64,000 bases of DNA from CALWZE01 sp964645785 (GTDB lineage: Bacteria; Bacillota; Clostridia; Oscillospirales; Ruminococcaceae): the NCBI GenBank assembly GCA_964645785.1, contig CAZYAV010000005.1:1-64000 (forward strand), given 5' to 3'. This document shows positions 43,425-52,536 of this stretch, piece after piece. Under the pieces are notes generated by a model. That model had not been told where the DNA came from. It worked only from the letters and a program-made list of their open reading frames with translations, and ran no database searches. Position numbers and translations under genes: made by a program. The stretch's first letter is position 1; each line of letters opens with the position of its first letter.

Positions 43425-45485
43425 ATGAACGACTCTATCGGCAAAAAGCTGGACGGCAGATATGAAATCGAGGAGCTGATCGGCGTCGGCGGGATGGCGA
43501 ACGTCTATCGCGCAAAGGATTTGAAGCGGGATCGCACCGTCGCGGTCAAGGTGCTGCGCGAGGAGTTCCTGGACAACGAGGAGCTGGTGCGCCGGTTTAA
43601 AAACGAATCCAAGGCGATCGGGCTGCTCTCCCACCCGAACATCGTCAAGGTGTACGACGTCAATTTTTCGGACACGGTGCAGTACATCGTCATGGAATAC
43701 ATCGACGGCATCACCCTCAAGGACTATATTGACCGCAAGCGCCCGCTGAGCTGGAAGGACACGGTGCACTTCACGGTGCAGATTCTGCGCGCGCTACAGC
43801 ACGCGCACGACCGCGGCATCGTTCACCGCGACATCAAGCCGCAGAATATCATGCTGCTGGAGGACGGCTCCATCAAGGTGATGGATTTCGGCATCGCGCG
43901 CTTTTCCCGCAGCGAGACCCGCACCATTACCGACAAGACCATCGGCTCGGTGCATTACATCAGCCCCGAGCAGGCAAAGGGGGACATCACCGACGCCAAG
44001 GCCGACCTGTACAGCGTCGGCGTGATGATGTACGAGATGCTCACCGGCCGGCTGCCCTTTGATTCGGACAGCGCGGTGTCCATCGCAATCAAGCAGATTT
44101 CGGACGTGCCGAAAAACCCGCGCGAGATTGTGCCCGAGATTCCGGAGGCGCTGGAGGAGATCACCCTCAAGGCGATGGCGAAGGATCCCGCGCTGCGCTA
44201 CCAGAGCGCGTCCCAGATGCTGCGGGATATCGACGATTTTAAAAAGAACCCCAGCATCGTGTTTGCGTATAAGTACTTTACGGAGGACGACACGGGATAC
44301 GTGAGCGAGGTAAAAGGACAGGGCGAGGCGAACAAGCCAGCCCGCAAAAAGAAAAAGCGCAAGGGAAGCCTTTCGGTGGCGCTGCTGCTGGGGGTGACGG
44401 CGGCCTGCGTCGTCAGCACCATCGCGCTGCTGGTCTTCGCGTTCGGCCTGCTGGAAAACGACCGGATGGATGTTGACCTGCCCGATTTTGTCGGGATGAC
44501 CGTCTCGGAGATTCAGACCAACGAGGCGTACCGCAATTTCAAGTTCACCTATATTGAGGAATACAGCACCGAGGACGTCGGCGTCATTTACGACCAAAGC
44601 CCGATGCCCCCCAAAAAGATCAAGGAGAGCGGGGAGATTACCCTGTACGTCAGCAAGGGGCTGGAGATTGTGCCGGTTCCGGACGTGATTGGCATGACCT
44701 CCGGCGAGGGCAAAACCACCCTGCGCAACCTCGGCCTTGTGGTGCGGCAGGAATCCGTCCTCGACGAGTCGTACGAGACAAACCGGATTGTGCAGGTGAA
44801 CCCGCCCATCGGCACCGAGCTTGCCACGGGCGAGACGGTGACGATTTACGTCAACACGATGACGATGACCTCCTCCACCGTGGTGGTGCCCAAGCTGATC
44901 GACATGCCGGTTTATCAGGCGTCCAACCTGCTTTCCAGCTACGGGCTCAAGGTGGGCGAGGTGACCCAGCAGGAGAGCGGCCAGCCCAAGGGCACGGTGC
45001 TCAGCCAGAGCATCCCGGAGGGCGCAAAGGTCGACGCGAACACAAAGATTGACCTGGTGGTCAGCACCGGCGCAAAGCACAAGACCATCCTGATTACCCT
45101 GCCGAACAAGGTGGACGACGTCGAGGGCGGCACCTACCGGGTGTACGCCACGCTGGAGGACACAATCCCGATCTACGACCAGATTGTGCAGGCGGGCAGC
45201 CAGATTGAAATCGGCATGGATATTTCCAGCGACAGCCGGCTGCGGGTCTATGTGGGCAACGGCCACCTGTACGAGCAGTATATCATCTACTTTGCGGATG
45301 AGCCCGCGCCGCTGCAGGAGGCGCACAACACCTCGGCCTCGGCGCTCGGCAACACGGAGACACCGCCGCCGACGCCGGAAACGCCGGTTGACCCGACGCC
45401 GGATCCCCCGGACACACCGGATCCCCCGGAGACGCCGGCCACCCCGGAGACGCCGGTCACGCCGGACGCGGGCACAACGCCGTAA
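43425..45485 (+). CDS. prkC: PASTA-domain serine/threonine protein kinase
   Basis: Membrane kinase sensing cell wall fragments; in spore formers PrkC can trigger germination. Of 686 residues, the kinase domain (1-270) has Lys42 in VAVKVL, HRDIKPQN and the DFG triplet. A charged KKKKRK stretch is followed by one membrane helix at about 320-340. The outer part has three PASTA repeats (from about 351 to 550), then a beta domain and a tail of about 45 residues made almost only of T, P, E and D in repeats such as PETPVDPTPDPP. ATG 43425 follows GGAGG. Confidence 0.95.
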   Translation: MNDSIGKKLDGRYEIEELIGVGGMANVYRAKDLKRDRTVAVKVLREEFLDNEELVRRFKNESKAIGLLSHPNIVKVYDVNFSDTVQYIVMEYIDGITLKDYIDRKRPLSWKDTVHFTVQILRALQHAHDRGIVHRDIKPQNIMLLEDGSIKVMDFGIARFSRSETRTITDKTIGSVHYISPEQAKGDITDAKADLYSVGVMMYEMLTGRLPFDSDSAVSIAIKQISDVPKNPREIVPEIPEALEEITLKAMAKDPALRYQSASQMLRDIDDFKKNPSIVFAYKYFTEDDTGYVSEVKGQGEANKPARKKKKRKGSLSVALLLGVTAACVVSTIALLVFAFGLLENDRMDVDLPDFVGMTVSEIQTNEAYRNFKFTYIEEYSTEDVGVIYDQSPMPPKKIKESGEITLYVSKGLEIVPVPDVIGMTSGEGKTTLRNLGLVVRQESVLDESYETNRIVQVNPPIGTELATGETVTIYVNTMTMTSSTVVVPKLIDMPVYQASNLLSSYGLKVGEVTQQESGQPKGTVLSQSIPEGAKVDANTKIDLVVSTGAKHKTILITLPNKVDDVEGGTYRVYATLEDTIPIYDQIVQAGSQIEIGMDISSDSRLRVYVGNGHLYEQYIIYFADEPAPLQEAHNTSASALGNTETPPPTPETPVDPTPDPPDTPDPPETPATPETPVTPDAGTTP

Positions 45486-45570
45486 GGCGCGGAGCAGCCC
45501 GGCGCGGACAGAGCCGCGGCGGAGAAGCCATGGAATAAACCGCCCGCGCGCCGGCCGACGGTGCGCGGGG

Positions 45571-45624
45571 GACAGCAGGCCGGGGCGTCCGCGTACGGAC
45601 TGCCCCGGCCTGTCTTTGCCTTTT
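45571..45624 (+). terminator. Terminator after prkC
   Basis: Long hairpin: GCAGGCCGGGGC pairs with GCCCCGGCCTGT, with an inner TCCG/CGGA pair and 4-nt loop. CTTTGCCTTTT follows. Confidence 0.75.
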
Positions 45625-45678
45625 AACGGGCGGGGCGGCCGCGCCGGGGACGAAGCGGGCAGAAAGGAACGGGACGGG

Positions 45679-46554
45679 ATGACGACAGGCGGGATAATCC
45701 TCAAGGGAATCGGCGGATTTTACTATGTGCAGACGCCGCAGGGGGTGCTGGAATGCCGCGCCAAGGGGATATTCCGCAAGCGCGGCGTGACCCCGCTGGC
45801 GGGCGACCGGGTGCGGGTGGACGGCGAGGAGGGCGGCTATGCCGTCAGTGAGATTGAACCGCGCGCCAACGCGTTCACAAGACCGCCGGTCGCCAACGTC
45901 GGGCGGCTGTTCCTGGTTGTCTCCGCCTGCGACCCGCGCCCCAACCTGCGGGTGATTGACGAGCTGTGCGCAATCGGCTGCAAAAACGGGGTGCAGCCCG
46001 TTCTGGTTTTGACCAAGACCGACCTCGCCCCCGCCGATTCGGTTGTGGAAATCTACCGTGCGGCCGGCTTTTCCCTGATTGACCTGCGCGCCGACCTGCC
46101 GGCGGGTCTGGAGAAGATCCGCGCGGCGGCGTCGAGTGTCGTCAGCGTCTTTTTCGGCAACAGCGGGGTCGGCAAATCCACCCTGCTCAATCTGCTTTGC
46201 CCCGGGTTGGGGCTGGAGACGGCGCAGACCAGCAAAAAGCTGGGGCGCGGCCGCCACACGACCCGCGCGGTGGAGCTTTACCCGTTTGAGGGCGGCTGGA
46301 TTGCGGACACGCCAGGCTTTTCCGCCGTGGATTTTGAGCGCGCGCAGAATCTCGGCTCGGAAGAGCTGGCGGGCTGCTTCCCCGAATTTGCGCCGTTTGT
46401 GGGCGGCTGCTACTTTTCCGGCTGCTCGCACACGGTCGAAAAGGGATGTGCGGTGCTCGCGGCGCTCGCGCGCGGCGAGATCCAGCCCTCCCGGCACGAG
46501 AGCTACGCCGCGATGTACCGGCAGGCGCGGGAGCGGGAGACGACCTATCGGTGA
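45679..46554 (+). CDS. rsgA: Ribosome small subunit-dependent GTPase A
   Basis: Circularly permuted GTPase that helps mature the 30S subunit. The 291 residues have an N-terminal OB fold, G4 LVLTKTDL before G1 FFGNSGVGKSTLLN (about 160-173), G3 WIADTPGF, and a C-terminal zinc knuckle CYFSGCSHTVEKGC. ATG 45679 follows AAAGGAAC. A terminator before it and one after make it monocistronic; the rpe and thiN genes that often follow in Firmicutes are absent here. Confidence 0.95.
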   Translation: MTTGGIILKGIGGFYYVQTPQGVLECRAKGIFRKRGVTPLAGDRVRVDGEEGGYAVSEIEPRANAFTRPPVANVGRLFLVVSACDPRPNLRVIDELCAIGCKNGVQPVLVLTKTDLAPADSVVEIYRAAGFSLIDLRADLPAGLEKIRAAASSVVSVFFGNSGVGKSTLLNLLCPGLGLETAQTSKKLGRGRHTTRAVELYPFEGGWIADTPGFSAVDFERAQNLGSEELAGCFPEFAPFVGGCYFSGCSHTVEKGCAVLAALARGEIQPSRHESYAAMYRQARERETTYR

Positions 46555-46598
46555 ACGGCTGCCCGCCCATGCGCCGCGCCGGGCAAAAGAACAAGCCG

Positions 46599-46636
46599 AA
46601 GCCCCGTTCGGGCTCTGACCGAACGGGGCTTTTTGC
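46599..46636 (+). terminator. Terminator of rsgA
   Basis: 13-bp stem AAGCCCCGTTCGG / CCGAACGGGGCTT with a short loop, followed by TTT. Confidence 0.9.
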
Positions 46637-47150
46637 TGCGCCACAAAGGGTGATGACGACCCGGCTCCATCGGGGCAACGGAGAGAGCCCCGGCCGGTAA
46701 GACGCAGAGAAAGGGGCAAAGCCCGGGGCGGGAACCGGAAGGCCCGGAACCGGAAGGTGCACATCTCCACGCAGCGGAGAGGCCTGAACGGCCGGCCGCA
46801 AACAGGCCGCGCACTCCCGACCAGGCCGCCCCACATTTACGAAGCCGCCGCGCCCGCCGCCGCGAAGAGCTTTATTTCCCGGCATGGGCAGCGCCCGCCG
46901 CCCCGCGGCGGATTCTGGGTAAACCGCGGCTTTGGGCATCGCATTGTGCCGGGCAGAGCGGGCGCTGCGCACACCCCGCCCGCGCGGCGTCGAACAAGCC
47001 CGTCAGGGTGCGGCGGCAAAGCGGGGAAAGACGGTTTGCGGGGGAATTTCTCCGGAATTGCGGGAGTTTTGCACCGGTTTTCACCATTTGTGCGCCGGTT
47101 GTATATACTGGTGCAGAACAACCGCAATCATCACAAAGGACGGAGGGACG
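46637..47150. other. Gene-free region before the sporulation locus
   Basis: About 510 bases with no supported gene. A short direct repeat (AACCGGAAGG twice around 46733-46757) and some GC-rich hairpins occur. I compared it mentally with common riboswitches and found no match. A TATACT-like -10 lies at about 47104-47109. Confidence 0.5.
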
Positions 47151-47153
47151 GGG

Positions 47154-47291
47154 ATGCGAGGCTCAAAAAGGCGGAATCCGGCCGGCTGGTTTTTCCTTGC
47201 GGGCGCGGCGCTCGGCTTTTTCGCACCGGGCGCGGCGGTTCTGCCGGTGTGCGGCGTCGTATTGCTGCTCTGTCTTGCGGGTAAACATTGA
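47154..47291 (+). CDS. Small hydrophobic protein upstream of spoVM
   Basis: A 45-residue product: a basic head (MRGSKRRNP) and one or two hydrophobic stretches (AGWFFLAGAALGFFAPGAAVLPVCGVV). ATG 47154 follows GGAGGGACGGGG, a good Shine-Dalgarno. It is 15 bp before the spoVM start, with GTGGAGG between, so both are probably on one transcript. I know no family; a small membrane protein in sporulation is inference from position. Confidence 0.6.
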   Translation: MRGSKRRNPAGWFFLAGAALGFFAPGAAVLPVCGVVLLLCLAGKH

Positions 47292-47306
47292 GTGGAGGAA
47301 ATCACC

Positions 47307-47393
47307 ATGCAAATCGTTGTTGTCAAAAGCCCCAAATGGATTGGCGGACTGCTTCGGCTGCTGTTCGGGATTAAAAAGAGCGAGGAAAACTGA
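47307..47393 (+). CDS. spoVM: Stage V sporulation protein SpoVM
   Basis: A 28-residue amphipathic peptide, MQIVVVKSPKWIGGLLRLLF followed by a basic/acidic tail. B. subtilis SpoVM has 26 residues with the same plan: a short hydrophobic start, KxPK-(F/W)-(L/I)-GG, then an amphipathic helix and a basic tail. SpoVM recognises the positively curved forespore membrane and anchors SpoIVA, the base of the spore coat. GTGGAGGAA lies 7-8 nt before ATG 47307. The gene is below the usual annotation length limit. The next gene is SipL-like, which works with SpoIVA in Clostridia. Confidence 0.85.
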   Translation: MQIVVVKSPKWIGGLLRLLFGIKKSEEN

Positions 47394-47398
47394 CAGGG

Positions 47399-47434
47399 CG
47401 CGGGCGGGGTCATCCGACTCCGTCCGCGTTTGCG
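47399..47434 (+). terminator. Weak terminator after spoVM
   Basis: 13-bp stem with two wobbles, CGCGGGCGGGGTC / GACTCCGTCCGCG, 4-nt loop, only TTT after it. Read-through to the next gene is possible. Confidence 0.5.
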
Positions 47435-47646
47435 GCTGCGGGGAGGCTTTTTCCTTTTGGGCTCGCCCGCGGGGGCGCGGGGTATCGCATAAAACGAGCC
47501 GCCCGTATACCGGGAACGGCGCTTGGTATGCCCGCCGGGGGGAGTGCGGCGGGCGCGGGGCAGGGCGGTTTGGGTCATACCCGCCGCGGGGGCTGAATAT
47601 AGTGTGATAGAAGAACGGCGTGTGACAAACCGAAAGGAGATTGCAA

Positions 47647-49146
47647 ATGGATCTGAACTCCGTGACCGATACGCTGGCAATCAGCGAGCTGCTCTGCGAC
47701 GCGGCGGTCGAGCAGCCGGTGGAGGGGGAATTCAACATCCCCGACTATCAGCCCGAGATTTTTAAGATTATCAAGACAAAGGCGGATCCGGTCATCGTGC
47801 AGAAAATCGCGTCCGGCTCCCGCGCAACGGTCGACGGCTATGTTCGCCTGACCATTCTGTATCAATCCGAGGAGGACAGGCGGGTCTGCTCGATCCTGCA
47901 AAAGCTGCCCTTTTCCCGCCAGATTGAGCTGAGCGCCCCGGTGGGGGACGCGAGCGAAATTTACTGCCGCGCGGCGATGGGCTTTCTCAACTGCCGGGCG
48001 GTGAATTCCCGCAAAATCGACGCGCGCGGCACGGTCAACCTCGAGGTTCGGGCGGTGTCGCAGTACGATTACGACGCAATCGGCCGGATTGAGGAGGAGG
48101 GCGCGCACCAGCTGCAAAGCGAGACGGCGTTTGTGCGGCAGGCGGCCTGTGAGGAAAAGCAGTTCACGCTGGAGGAGCTGCTGGCGGTCGATTTTGAGGG
48201 GTGCGAGGCGCCCGCACTGCTGCGGTGCGAGGCGGGCGCGGTGGCCGAATCGGTCAGCGTTGAAAACGGGCGCGCCATCGTCGCCGGGAACGTGAATTTG
48301 CAGCTGGCGTTCGATATCTCAAACGACGAGGAGTACCGAATCAAGCGGGTCGGCTTCAACCTGCCCTTCAACCAGGTGCTGGATCTGAGCCTGGACGGGG
48401 AGGAGTACGAGGCGACGGCGGCGGTTTCGGTACTGTCGAGCGGCGCGGCGCCCGCCGAGGGCGGCAACGCGGACGCGAACGTCACCTGCGCCATCGAGCT
48501 GCGGCTGTGGCAGACGCGGACGGCGTCGATCCTGACCGACGCGTTTTCCACCAAGCTCGAGCTCGCGCTCTCCCGCCGGTCTGTCTGCTGCCGGACAAAA
48601 ACGGCGCCGGTCAACGAGCCGTTCGGCGCGCGGTTCAGCTTTGAAAAGCCGGACGCCGCGCTGATAGACTATTTTATCCTGAACAGCGACTGCGCTGTGC
48701 AGCCGGGCGGGATTGCGGGCAGGGCGACCCTGTGCTGCCTTGTCTGCGACGCCGCGGGGGAGATCAGCGCCATCGAGCACGAGTTCGACTACCTTGTGCC
48801 GCACACCGGCGACGGCGGCGGATACAGCGAGCTGAGCACCCTGTTCACCCTGCTGGAATGCGCCGAGAGCGGCGGAATGGTCAATGTCAAATGCGAGGGA
48901 ATCCTCTACGGCCGGCAGAGCGAGCTTGGCAGGCTGGACACGGTGCGGGAGATTGAGGCGGACGCCGCAGCCACCCGCACCCGGCCGGACGCCGCGCTGG
49001 TTGTGTATTACGCCGACGAGGGGGAGAGCGTGTGGGAAATCGCCAAGCGGTTCAACACGTCGCCGGACGAAATCGCGCAGAACAACGACCTCGACCCGGA
49101 GAACGCGCAGGGCACACGGACACTGCTGATCCCGATTGTCGGCTGA
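47647..49146 (+). CDS. sipL: SPOCS (DUF3794) and LysM domain protein, SipL-like
   Basis: Spore coat morphogenetic protein. The 499 residues contain SPOCS/DUF3794 repeats (for instance IPDYQPEIFKIIKTKADPVI near residue 30, and later repeats around 150-280 and 300-430) and a C-terminal LysM domain (about 452-498: GESVWEIAKRFNTSPDEIAQNNDL). This is the layout of C. difficile SipL, which binds SpoIVA through its LysM domain to dock the coat. ATG 47647 follows AAAGGAG. spoVM lies 250 bp upstream. The gene symbol is assigned by architecture. Confidence 0.85.
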   Translation: MDLNSVTDTLAISELLCDAAVEQPVEGEFNIPDYQPEIFKIIKTKADPVIVQKIASGSRATVDGYVRLTILYQSEEDRRVCSILQKLPFSRQIELSAPVGDASEIYCRAAMGFLNCRAVNSRKIDARGTVNLEVRAVSQYDYDAIGRIEEEGAHQLQSETAFVRQAACEEKQFTLEELLAVDFEGCEAPALLRCEAGAVAESVSVENGRAIVAGNVNLQLAFDISNDEEYRIKRVGFNLPFNQVLDLSLDGEEYEATAAVSVLSSGAAPAEGGNADANVTCAIELRLWQTRTASILTDAFSTKLELALSRRSVCCRTKTAPVNEPFGARFSFEKPDAALIDYFILNSDCAVQPGGIAGRATLCCLVCDAAGEISAIEHEFDYLVPHTGDGGGYSELSTLFTLLECAESGGMVNVKCEGILYGRQSELGRLDTVREIEADAAATRTRPDAALVVYYADEGESVWEIAKRFNTSPDEIAQNNDLDPENAQGTRTLLIPIVG

Positions 49147-49166
49147 GCGCGGGGGAGATAAAACAG

Positions 49167-49193
49167 GAGGGGAGCCGCGCGGCTCCCCTCTTT
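49167..49193 (+). terminator. Terminator after sipL
   Basis: Perfect 24-bp palindrome centred on GCCGCGCGGC (49167-49190), followed by TTT. Confidence 0.7.
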
Positions 49194-49523
49194 GCCGTAC
49201 CGAAAAACAGCCGGGCACGAAGAGGATGGGGCTGCGGCGGGCGCAAAGCCACCGTGCTGCGCGTATCGGGCGCGGGGGAACAAAGCCGCGCCTGCGCAGA
49301 CAGGATTCGGGCTGCCTGCACCGGACGAACCGGAACCGGCGCGGGGCAGCGGGAGGGGAAACCGCCGTACACAGGCAAATCCGAACCGGCCGTGCCCGAC
49401 AAGGCGGGCAGGCGCGGATGAGGCGGCGCGGCTTTTCTGCAAAGAGACGGCACGCCGGCGGCTTTGGGCACACACCGGCATAAAGAAACAGAACCGCGCA
49501 TCCGCCGGCAGGTTGGGCGGAGA
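49194..49523. other. Gene-free G+C-rich spacer
   Basis: About 330 bases. No gene, RNA or repeat was recognised. Confidence 0.6.
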
Positions 49524-49552
49524 TTGATTCGCCGCGGGAAATGGTATATAAT
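49524..49552 (+). promoter_or_regulatory. Promoter of the DUF951-prfA operon
   Basis: TTGATT (49524-49529), a 17-bp spacer and a perfect TATAAT (49547-49552). Confidence 0.8.
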
Positions 49553-49596
49553 ACAACATGAGTATGCGCGCCGCGCCGCGCGCGGAGGGAATGCTG

Positions 49597-49782
49597 ATGG
49601 ATGTCAGGGTGGGGGATCGTATCCTCGTCAAAAAACCGCACCCCTGCGGGAGCCGGGAATTCGAGGTTCTGCGCGTCGGGATGGATTTCAAGATCAAATG
49701 CACCGGCTGCGGCCGGGAAATCATGCTGCCGCGGCTCAAAATCGAAAAGAATATCAAAAAGATTTTAAACAGGGAAGCATAA
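49597..49782 (+). CDS. DUF951 family protein
   Basis: A 61-residue protein matching DUF951 over its length: VRVGDRILVKKPHPCGSREFEVLRVGMDFKIKCTGCGR, then IMLPRLKIEKNIKKI. The Cys in PHPCGS and the CTGC pair may bind metal. Function is unknown. ATG 49597 is 8-9 nt after GGAGGG; ATG 49591 and 49558 are alternatives. Its TAA stop abuts the prfA start codon. Confidence 0.88.
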   Translation: MDVRVGDRILVKKPHPCGSREFEVLRVGMDFKIKCTGCGREIMLPRLKIEKNIKKILNREA

Positions 49783-50853
49783 ATGTTTGAAAAGCTCACA
49801 GAGGTCGACAGGCGGTTTGAGGAGCTTGGCCTGCTGCTCGCCGACCCCACGGTGCTGGCGGACACGGCGCGCTACCGCGCGCTGACAAAGGAATACAAGG
49901 CGCTTTCGCCGTTGACGGAGACCTACCGCGCGTATCAAAAGGCGCTGGCGGCGCAGCAGGAGGCGGGCGGGCTGCTTGCCGAAGCGGGCGTGGACGGCGA
50001 GCTGCGGGAGATGGCGCAGATGCAGCTGGAGGAATCCCGCGAATCCGCCGCGCAGCTCGCGGAGCGCATCAAGCTTCTGCTGCTGCCGCGGGACGAGCGG
50101 GACGAGCGCAACGTGATTGTCGAGATTCGCGGCGGCGCGGGCGGCGAGGAGGCGGCGCTGTTTGCGGGGGTGCTGTACCGGATGTACAGTATGTACGCCG
50201 AACGCCGCCGCTGGGGCTGCGAGCTGCTGGGCGCGAACGAGACCGAGCTTGGCGGCTTTAAAGAGGTCAGCTTCCTGCTTTCGGGCGAGGGGGCGTACAG
50301 CCGCCTTAAGTTTGAAAGCGGGGTGCACCGGGTGCAGCGGGTGCCGGAGACCGAGACACAGGGGCGCATCCACACCTCCACAGTGACCGTCGCGGTGCTG
50401 CCAGAGGCCGAGGAGGTCGAGCTGGAGCTTGACCCGAACGAGCTGCGGATCGACACCTTCCGCTCCTCGGGCGCGGGAGGGCAGCACGTCAACAAAACCT
50501 CGTCCGCAATCCGGGTGACCCACCTGCCGACCGGGATGGTCGTCGAGTGCCAGGACGAGCGAAGCCAGTATAAAAACAAGGATCGCGCGCTCAAAATTCT
50601 GCGATCCCGCCTGCTGGAGCAAAAGCAGCGCGCGCAGGACGCGCAGATCGCGGCCGAGCGGCGCGGGCAGGTCGGCACGGGGGATCGCAGCGAGCGCATC
50701 CGCACCTATAATTACCCGCAGGGGCGGGTGACCGATCACCGGATCGGCCTGACCCTTTACCGGCTGGACAGCGTGCTGGACGGCGACCTCGACGAGATCA
50801 TCGACGCGCTTGTCACCGCCGACCAGGCCGAAAAGCTCAAAGCGCAGGAGTAA
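49783..50853 (+). CDS. prfA: Peptide chain release factor 1
   Basis: Terminates translation at UAA and UAG. The 356 residues carry the GGQ catalytic motif in SSGAGGQHVNKTSSAIR (near 232), the switch region, and the KVHR/anticodon-like domain segment with FESGVHRVQRVPETE. The ATG immediately follows the TAA of the DUF951 gene, so it is translationally coupled. The usual prmC partner is not adjacent. Confidence 0.96.
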   Translation: MFEKLTEVDRRFEELGLLLADPTVLADTARYRALTKEYKALSPLTETYRAYQKALAAQQEAGGLLAEAGVDGELREMAQMQLEESRESAAQLAERIKLLLLPRDERDERNVIVEIRGGAGGEEAALFAGVLYRMYSMYAERRRWGCELLGANETELGGFKEVSFLLSGEGAYSRLKFESGVHRVQRVPETETQGRIHTSTVTVAVLPEAEEVELELDPNELRIDTFRSSGAGGQHVNKTSSAIRVTHLPTGMVVECQDERSQYKNKDRALKILRSRLLEQKQRAQDAQIAAERRGQVGTGDRSERIRTYNYPQGRVTDHRIGLTLYRLDSVLDGDLDEIIDALVTADQAEKLKAQE

Positions 50854-50855
50854 GT

Positions 50856-51884
50856 ATGGAGACACAACTGATTAAACTCACCGAAGAGAACTGGGAGGAG
50901 AGCATCGACCTCGCCGCGCGGCTGATTGTCGAGGGCAAGGTGGTTGGGATGCCGACCGAGACGGTCTACGGCCTTGGAGCAAACGCGTACGACGAGGCCG
51001 CCGTGCGGGAGGTGTTTGCCGTCAAGGGGCGGCCGCAGGATAACCCGCTGATTGTGCACATCAGCGACCTGATTATGCTGACCTCGGTGGTAAAGGAGAT
51101 CACGCCGGACGCCGCCGCGCTTGCCAAGGCGTTCTGGCCGGGGCCGCTGACCATGGTGCTGCCCAAGACCGAGCGCATCCCGGATTCGATCACCTGCGGG
51201 CTGCCGACCGTGGCGGTGCGGATGCCGGTGCACCCGGCGGCCAGCGCCCTGATTAAAAAGGCGGGCGTGCCGATTGCGGCGCCGTCGGCAAACCTTTCCG
51301 GGCTGCCGAGCACCACCACGGCGCAGCATGTTTACGACGACTTAAAGGGAAAAATCCCCCTGATTCTGGACGGCGGCTCGTGCGACGTCGGGGTGGAGAG
51401 CACGGTCATCTCGCTCAGCGGCGAGCGGCCGACCATCCTGCGCCCGGGCATCCTGACCCCGGCGGATATCCGCGGGGTTCTGCCTGACGCGGTCATGTCC
51501 GAGGCGGTCAAACGCGCGGTTGACCCAAACGAGCCGGTCGAGTCGCCGGGCATGAAGTATAAGCACTACTCCCCCCGCGCGCAGGTCATCCTTGTGCGGG
51601 GCAGCCTTGCGCGGTTTGCGGCCTATGTCAAGGAAATTGCGGCGTGCGACGCCTACGCGCTCTGCTTTGACGGGGAGGAGGAGCAGATCGAGATTCCCTG
51701 CATCGCCTACGGCCCGCGGGGGGATATGCAGGCGCAGGCGCGGCGGCTGTTTTCGGTTCTGCGCGCGGTTGACCGGTTCAACGCCTCCACCATCTATGTG
51801 CGCATCGAGCCGGACACGGACAGGGAGAGCGCGGTCTACAACCGGCTGATTCGCGCCGCGGCAAACAGGGTGGTGGACGCATGA
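50856..51884 (+). CDS. Threonylcarbamoyl-AMP synthase (Sua5/YwlC type)
   Basis: Makes threonylcarbamoyl-AMP from Thr, bicarbonate and ATP for the tRNA t6A modification. The 342 residues include the YrdC core (GKVVGMPTETVYGLGANAYDEAA, VKGRPQDNPLIVHI, FWPGPLTMVL, PSANLSGLPSTT) and a C-terminal Sua5 domain (from about 215: SPGMKYKHYSPRAQVILV). The full-length, two-domain form is the Sua5 type. It starts 3 bases after prfA and overlaps coaE by ATGA. Confidence 0.95.
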   Translation: METQLIKLTEENWEESIDLAARLIVEGKVVGMPTETVYGLGANAYDEAAVREVFAVKGRPQDNPLIVHISDLIMLTSVVKEITPDAAALAKAFWPGPLTMVLPKTERIPDSITCGLPTVAVRMPVHPAASALIKKAGVPIAAPSANLSGLPSTTTAQHVYDDLKGKIPLILDGGSCDVGVESTVISLSGERPTILRPGILTPADIRGVLPDAVMSEAVKRAVDPNEPVESPGMKYKHYSPRAQVILVRGSLARFAAYVKEIAACDAYALCFDGEEEQIEIPCIAYGPRGDMQAQARRLFSVLRAVDRFNASTIYVRIEPDTDRESAVYNRLIRAAANRVVDA

Positions 51885-52495
51885 AGAACTTTTACGTCGC
51901 TGCGCTGACCGGGCGTTCGGGATCGGGCAAGAGCTACGCAAGCGCATATCTGCACAGCAAGGGGATCCCGACCGTGGACGGGGACGAGGTCGCGCGGGAG
52001 GTGACCCGCCCGGGGGAGCGGTGCCTGCGGGAGCTGGTGAAGGCGTTCGGGGAACAGATTCTCAACGGGGACGGAACCCTCAACCGCCGGCTGCTCGGCG
52101 ACCTGTGCTTTTCCGACCCGGCCAAAAAGGAGCGGCTGGACGCCATCACCCATCCCCGGATTATCGAGCGGATGCTGGATGATTTTGAGGCGCTGCACAG
52201 GCAGGGCTACCGCTACTGCCTGGTGGAGGCGGCGGCCGTGGTGGAAAGCGGACTGTACGCCGTCTGCGACAGGCTGATTATGATTACCTCGGGGCGGGAA
52301 CGGCAGATTGAGCGGATTATCCGGCGGGACGGGCTGAGCCGCGAGCAGGCAATCACCCGCCTCAATGCCCAGATTGAGGAGCGGGAGCTGCGGGCGCTCT
52401 GCGACCTTGTGATTGAGAACGACGGAACACCGGCGGAATTTGAGCGGAAGCTGGACGCGCTGGCGACGCAGCTGGAAAGCTGGTTTGCGGCATAA
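51881..52495 (+). CDS. coaE: Dephospho-CoA kinase
   Basis: Last step of CoA synthesis. The P-loop GRSGSGKS is at 11-18, followed by IPTVDGDEVAREV, the lid DAITHPRIIERM, and LVEAAAVVESGLYAVCDRLIMI. The 204-residue length is typical. It overlaps the preceding gene (ATGA). The motif usually reads GLTGxxGSGKS; here it is ALTGRSGSGKS. Confidence 0.94.
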   Translation: MKNFYVAALTGRSGSGKSYASAYLHSKGIPTVDGDEVAREVTRPGERCLRELVKAFGEQILNGDGTLNRRLLGDLCFSDPAKKERLDAITHPRIIERMLDDFEALHRQGYRYCLVEAAAVVESGLYAVCDRLIMITSGRERQIERIIRRDGLSREQAITRLNAQIEERELRALCDLVIENDGTPAEFERKLDALATQLESWFAA

Positions 52496-52536
52496 CGCGG
52501 CGCGGAATAACGACAGGAGCAAAGGAGAGAACCGGT

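Noticed and set aside
46640..46780. GC-rich hairpins and CGGAAGG repeats considered as a riboswitch or SRP RNA
   Set aside because: No match to conserved cores of the c-di-GMP, cobalamin, guanidine or SRP RNAs that I could recognise, and the downstream genes do not fit.
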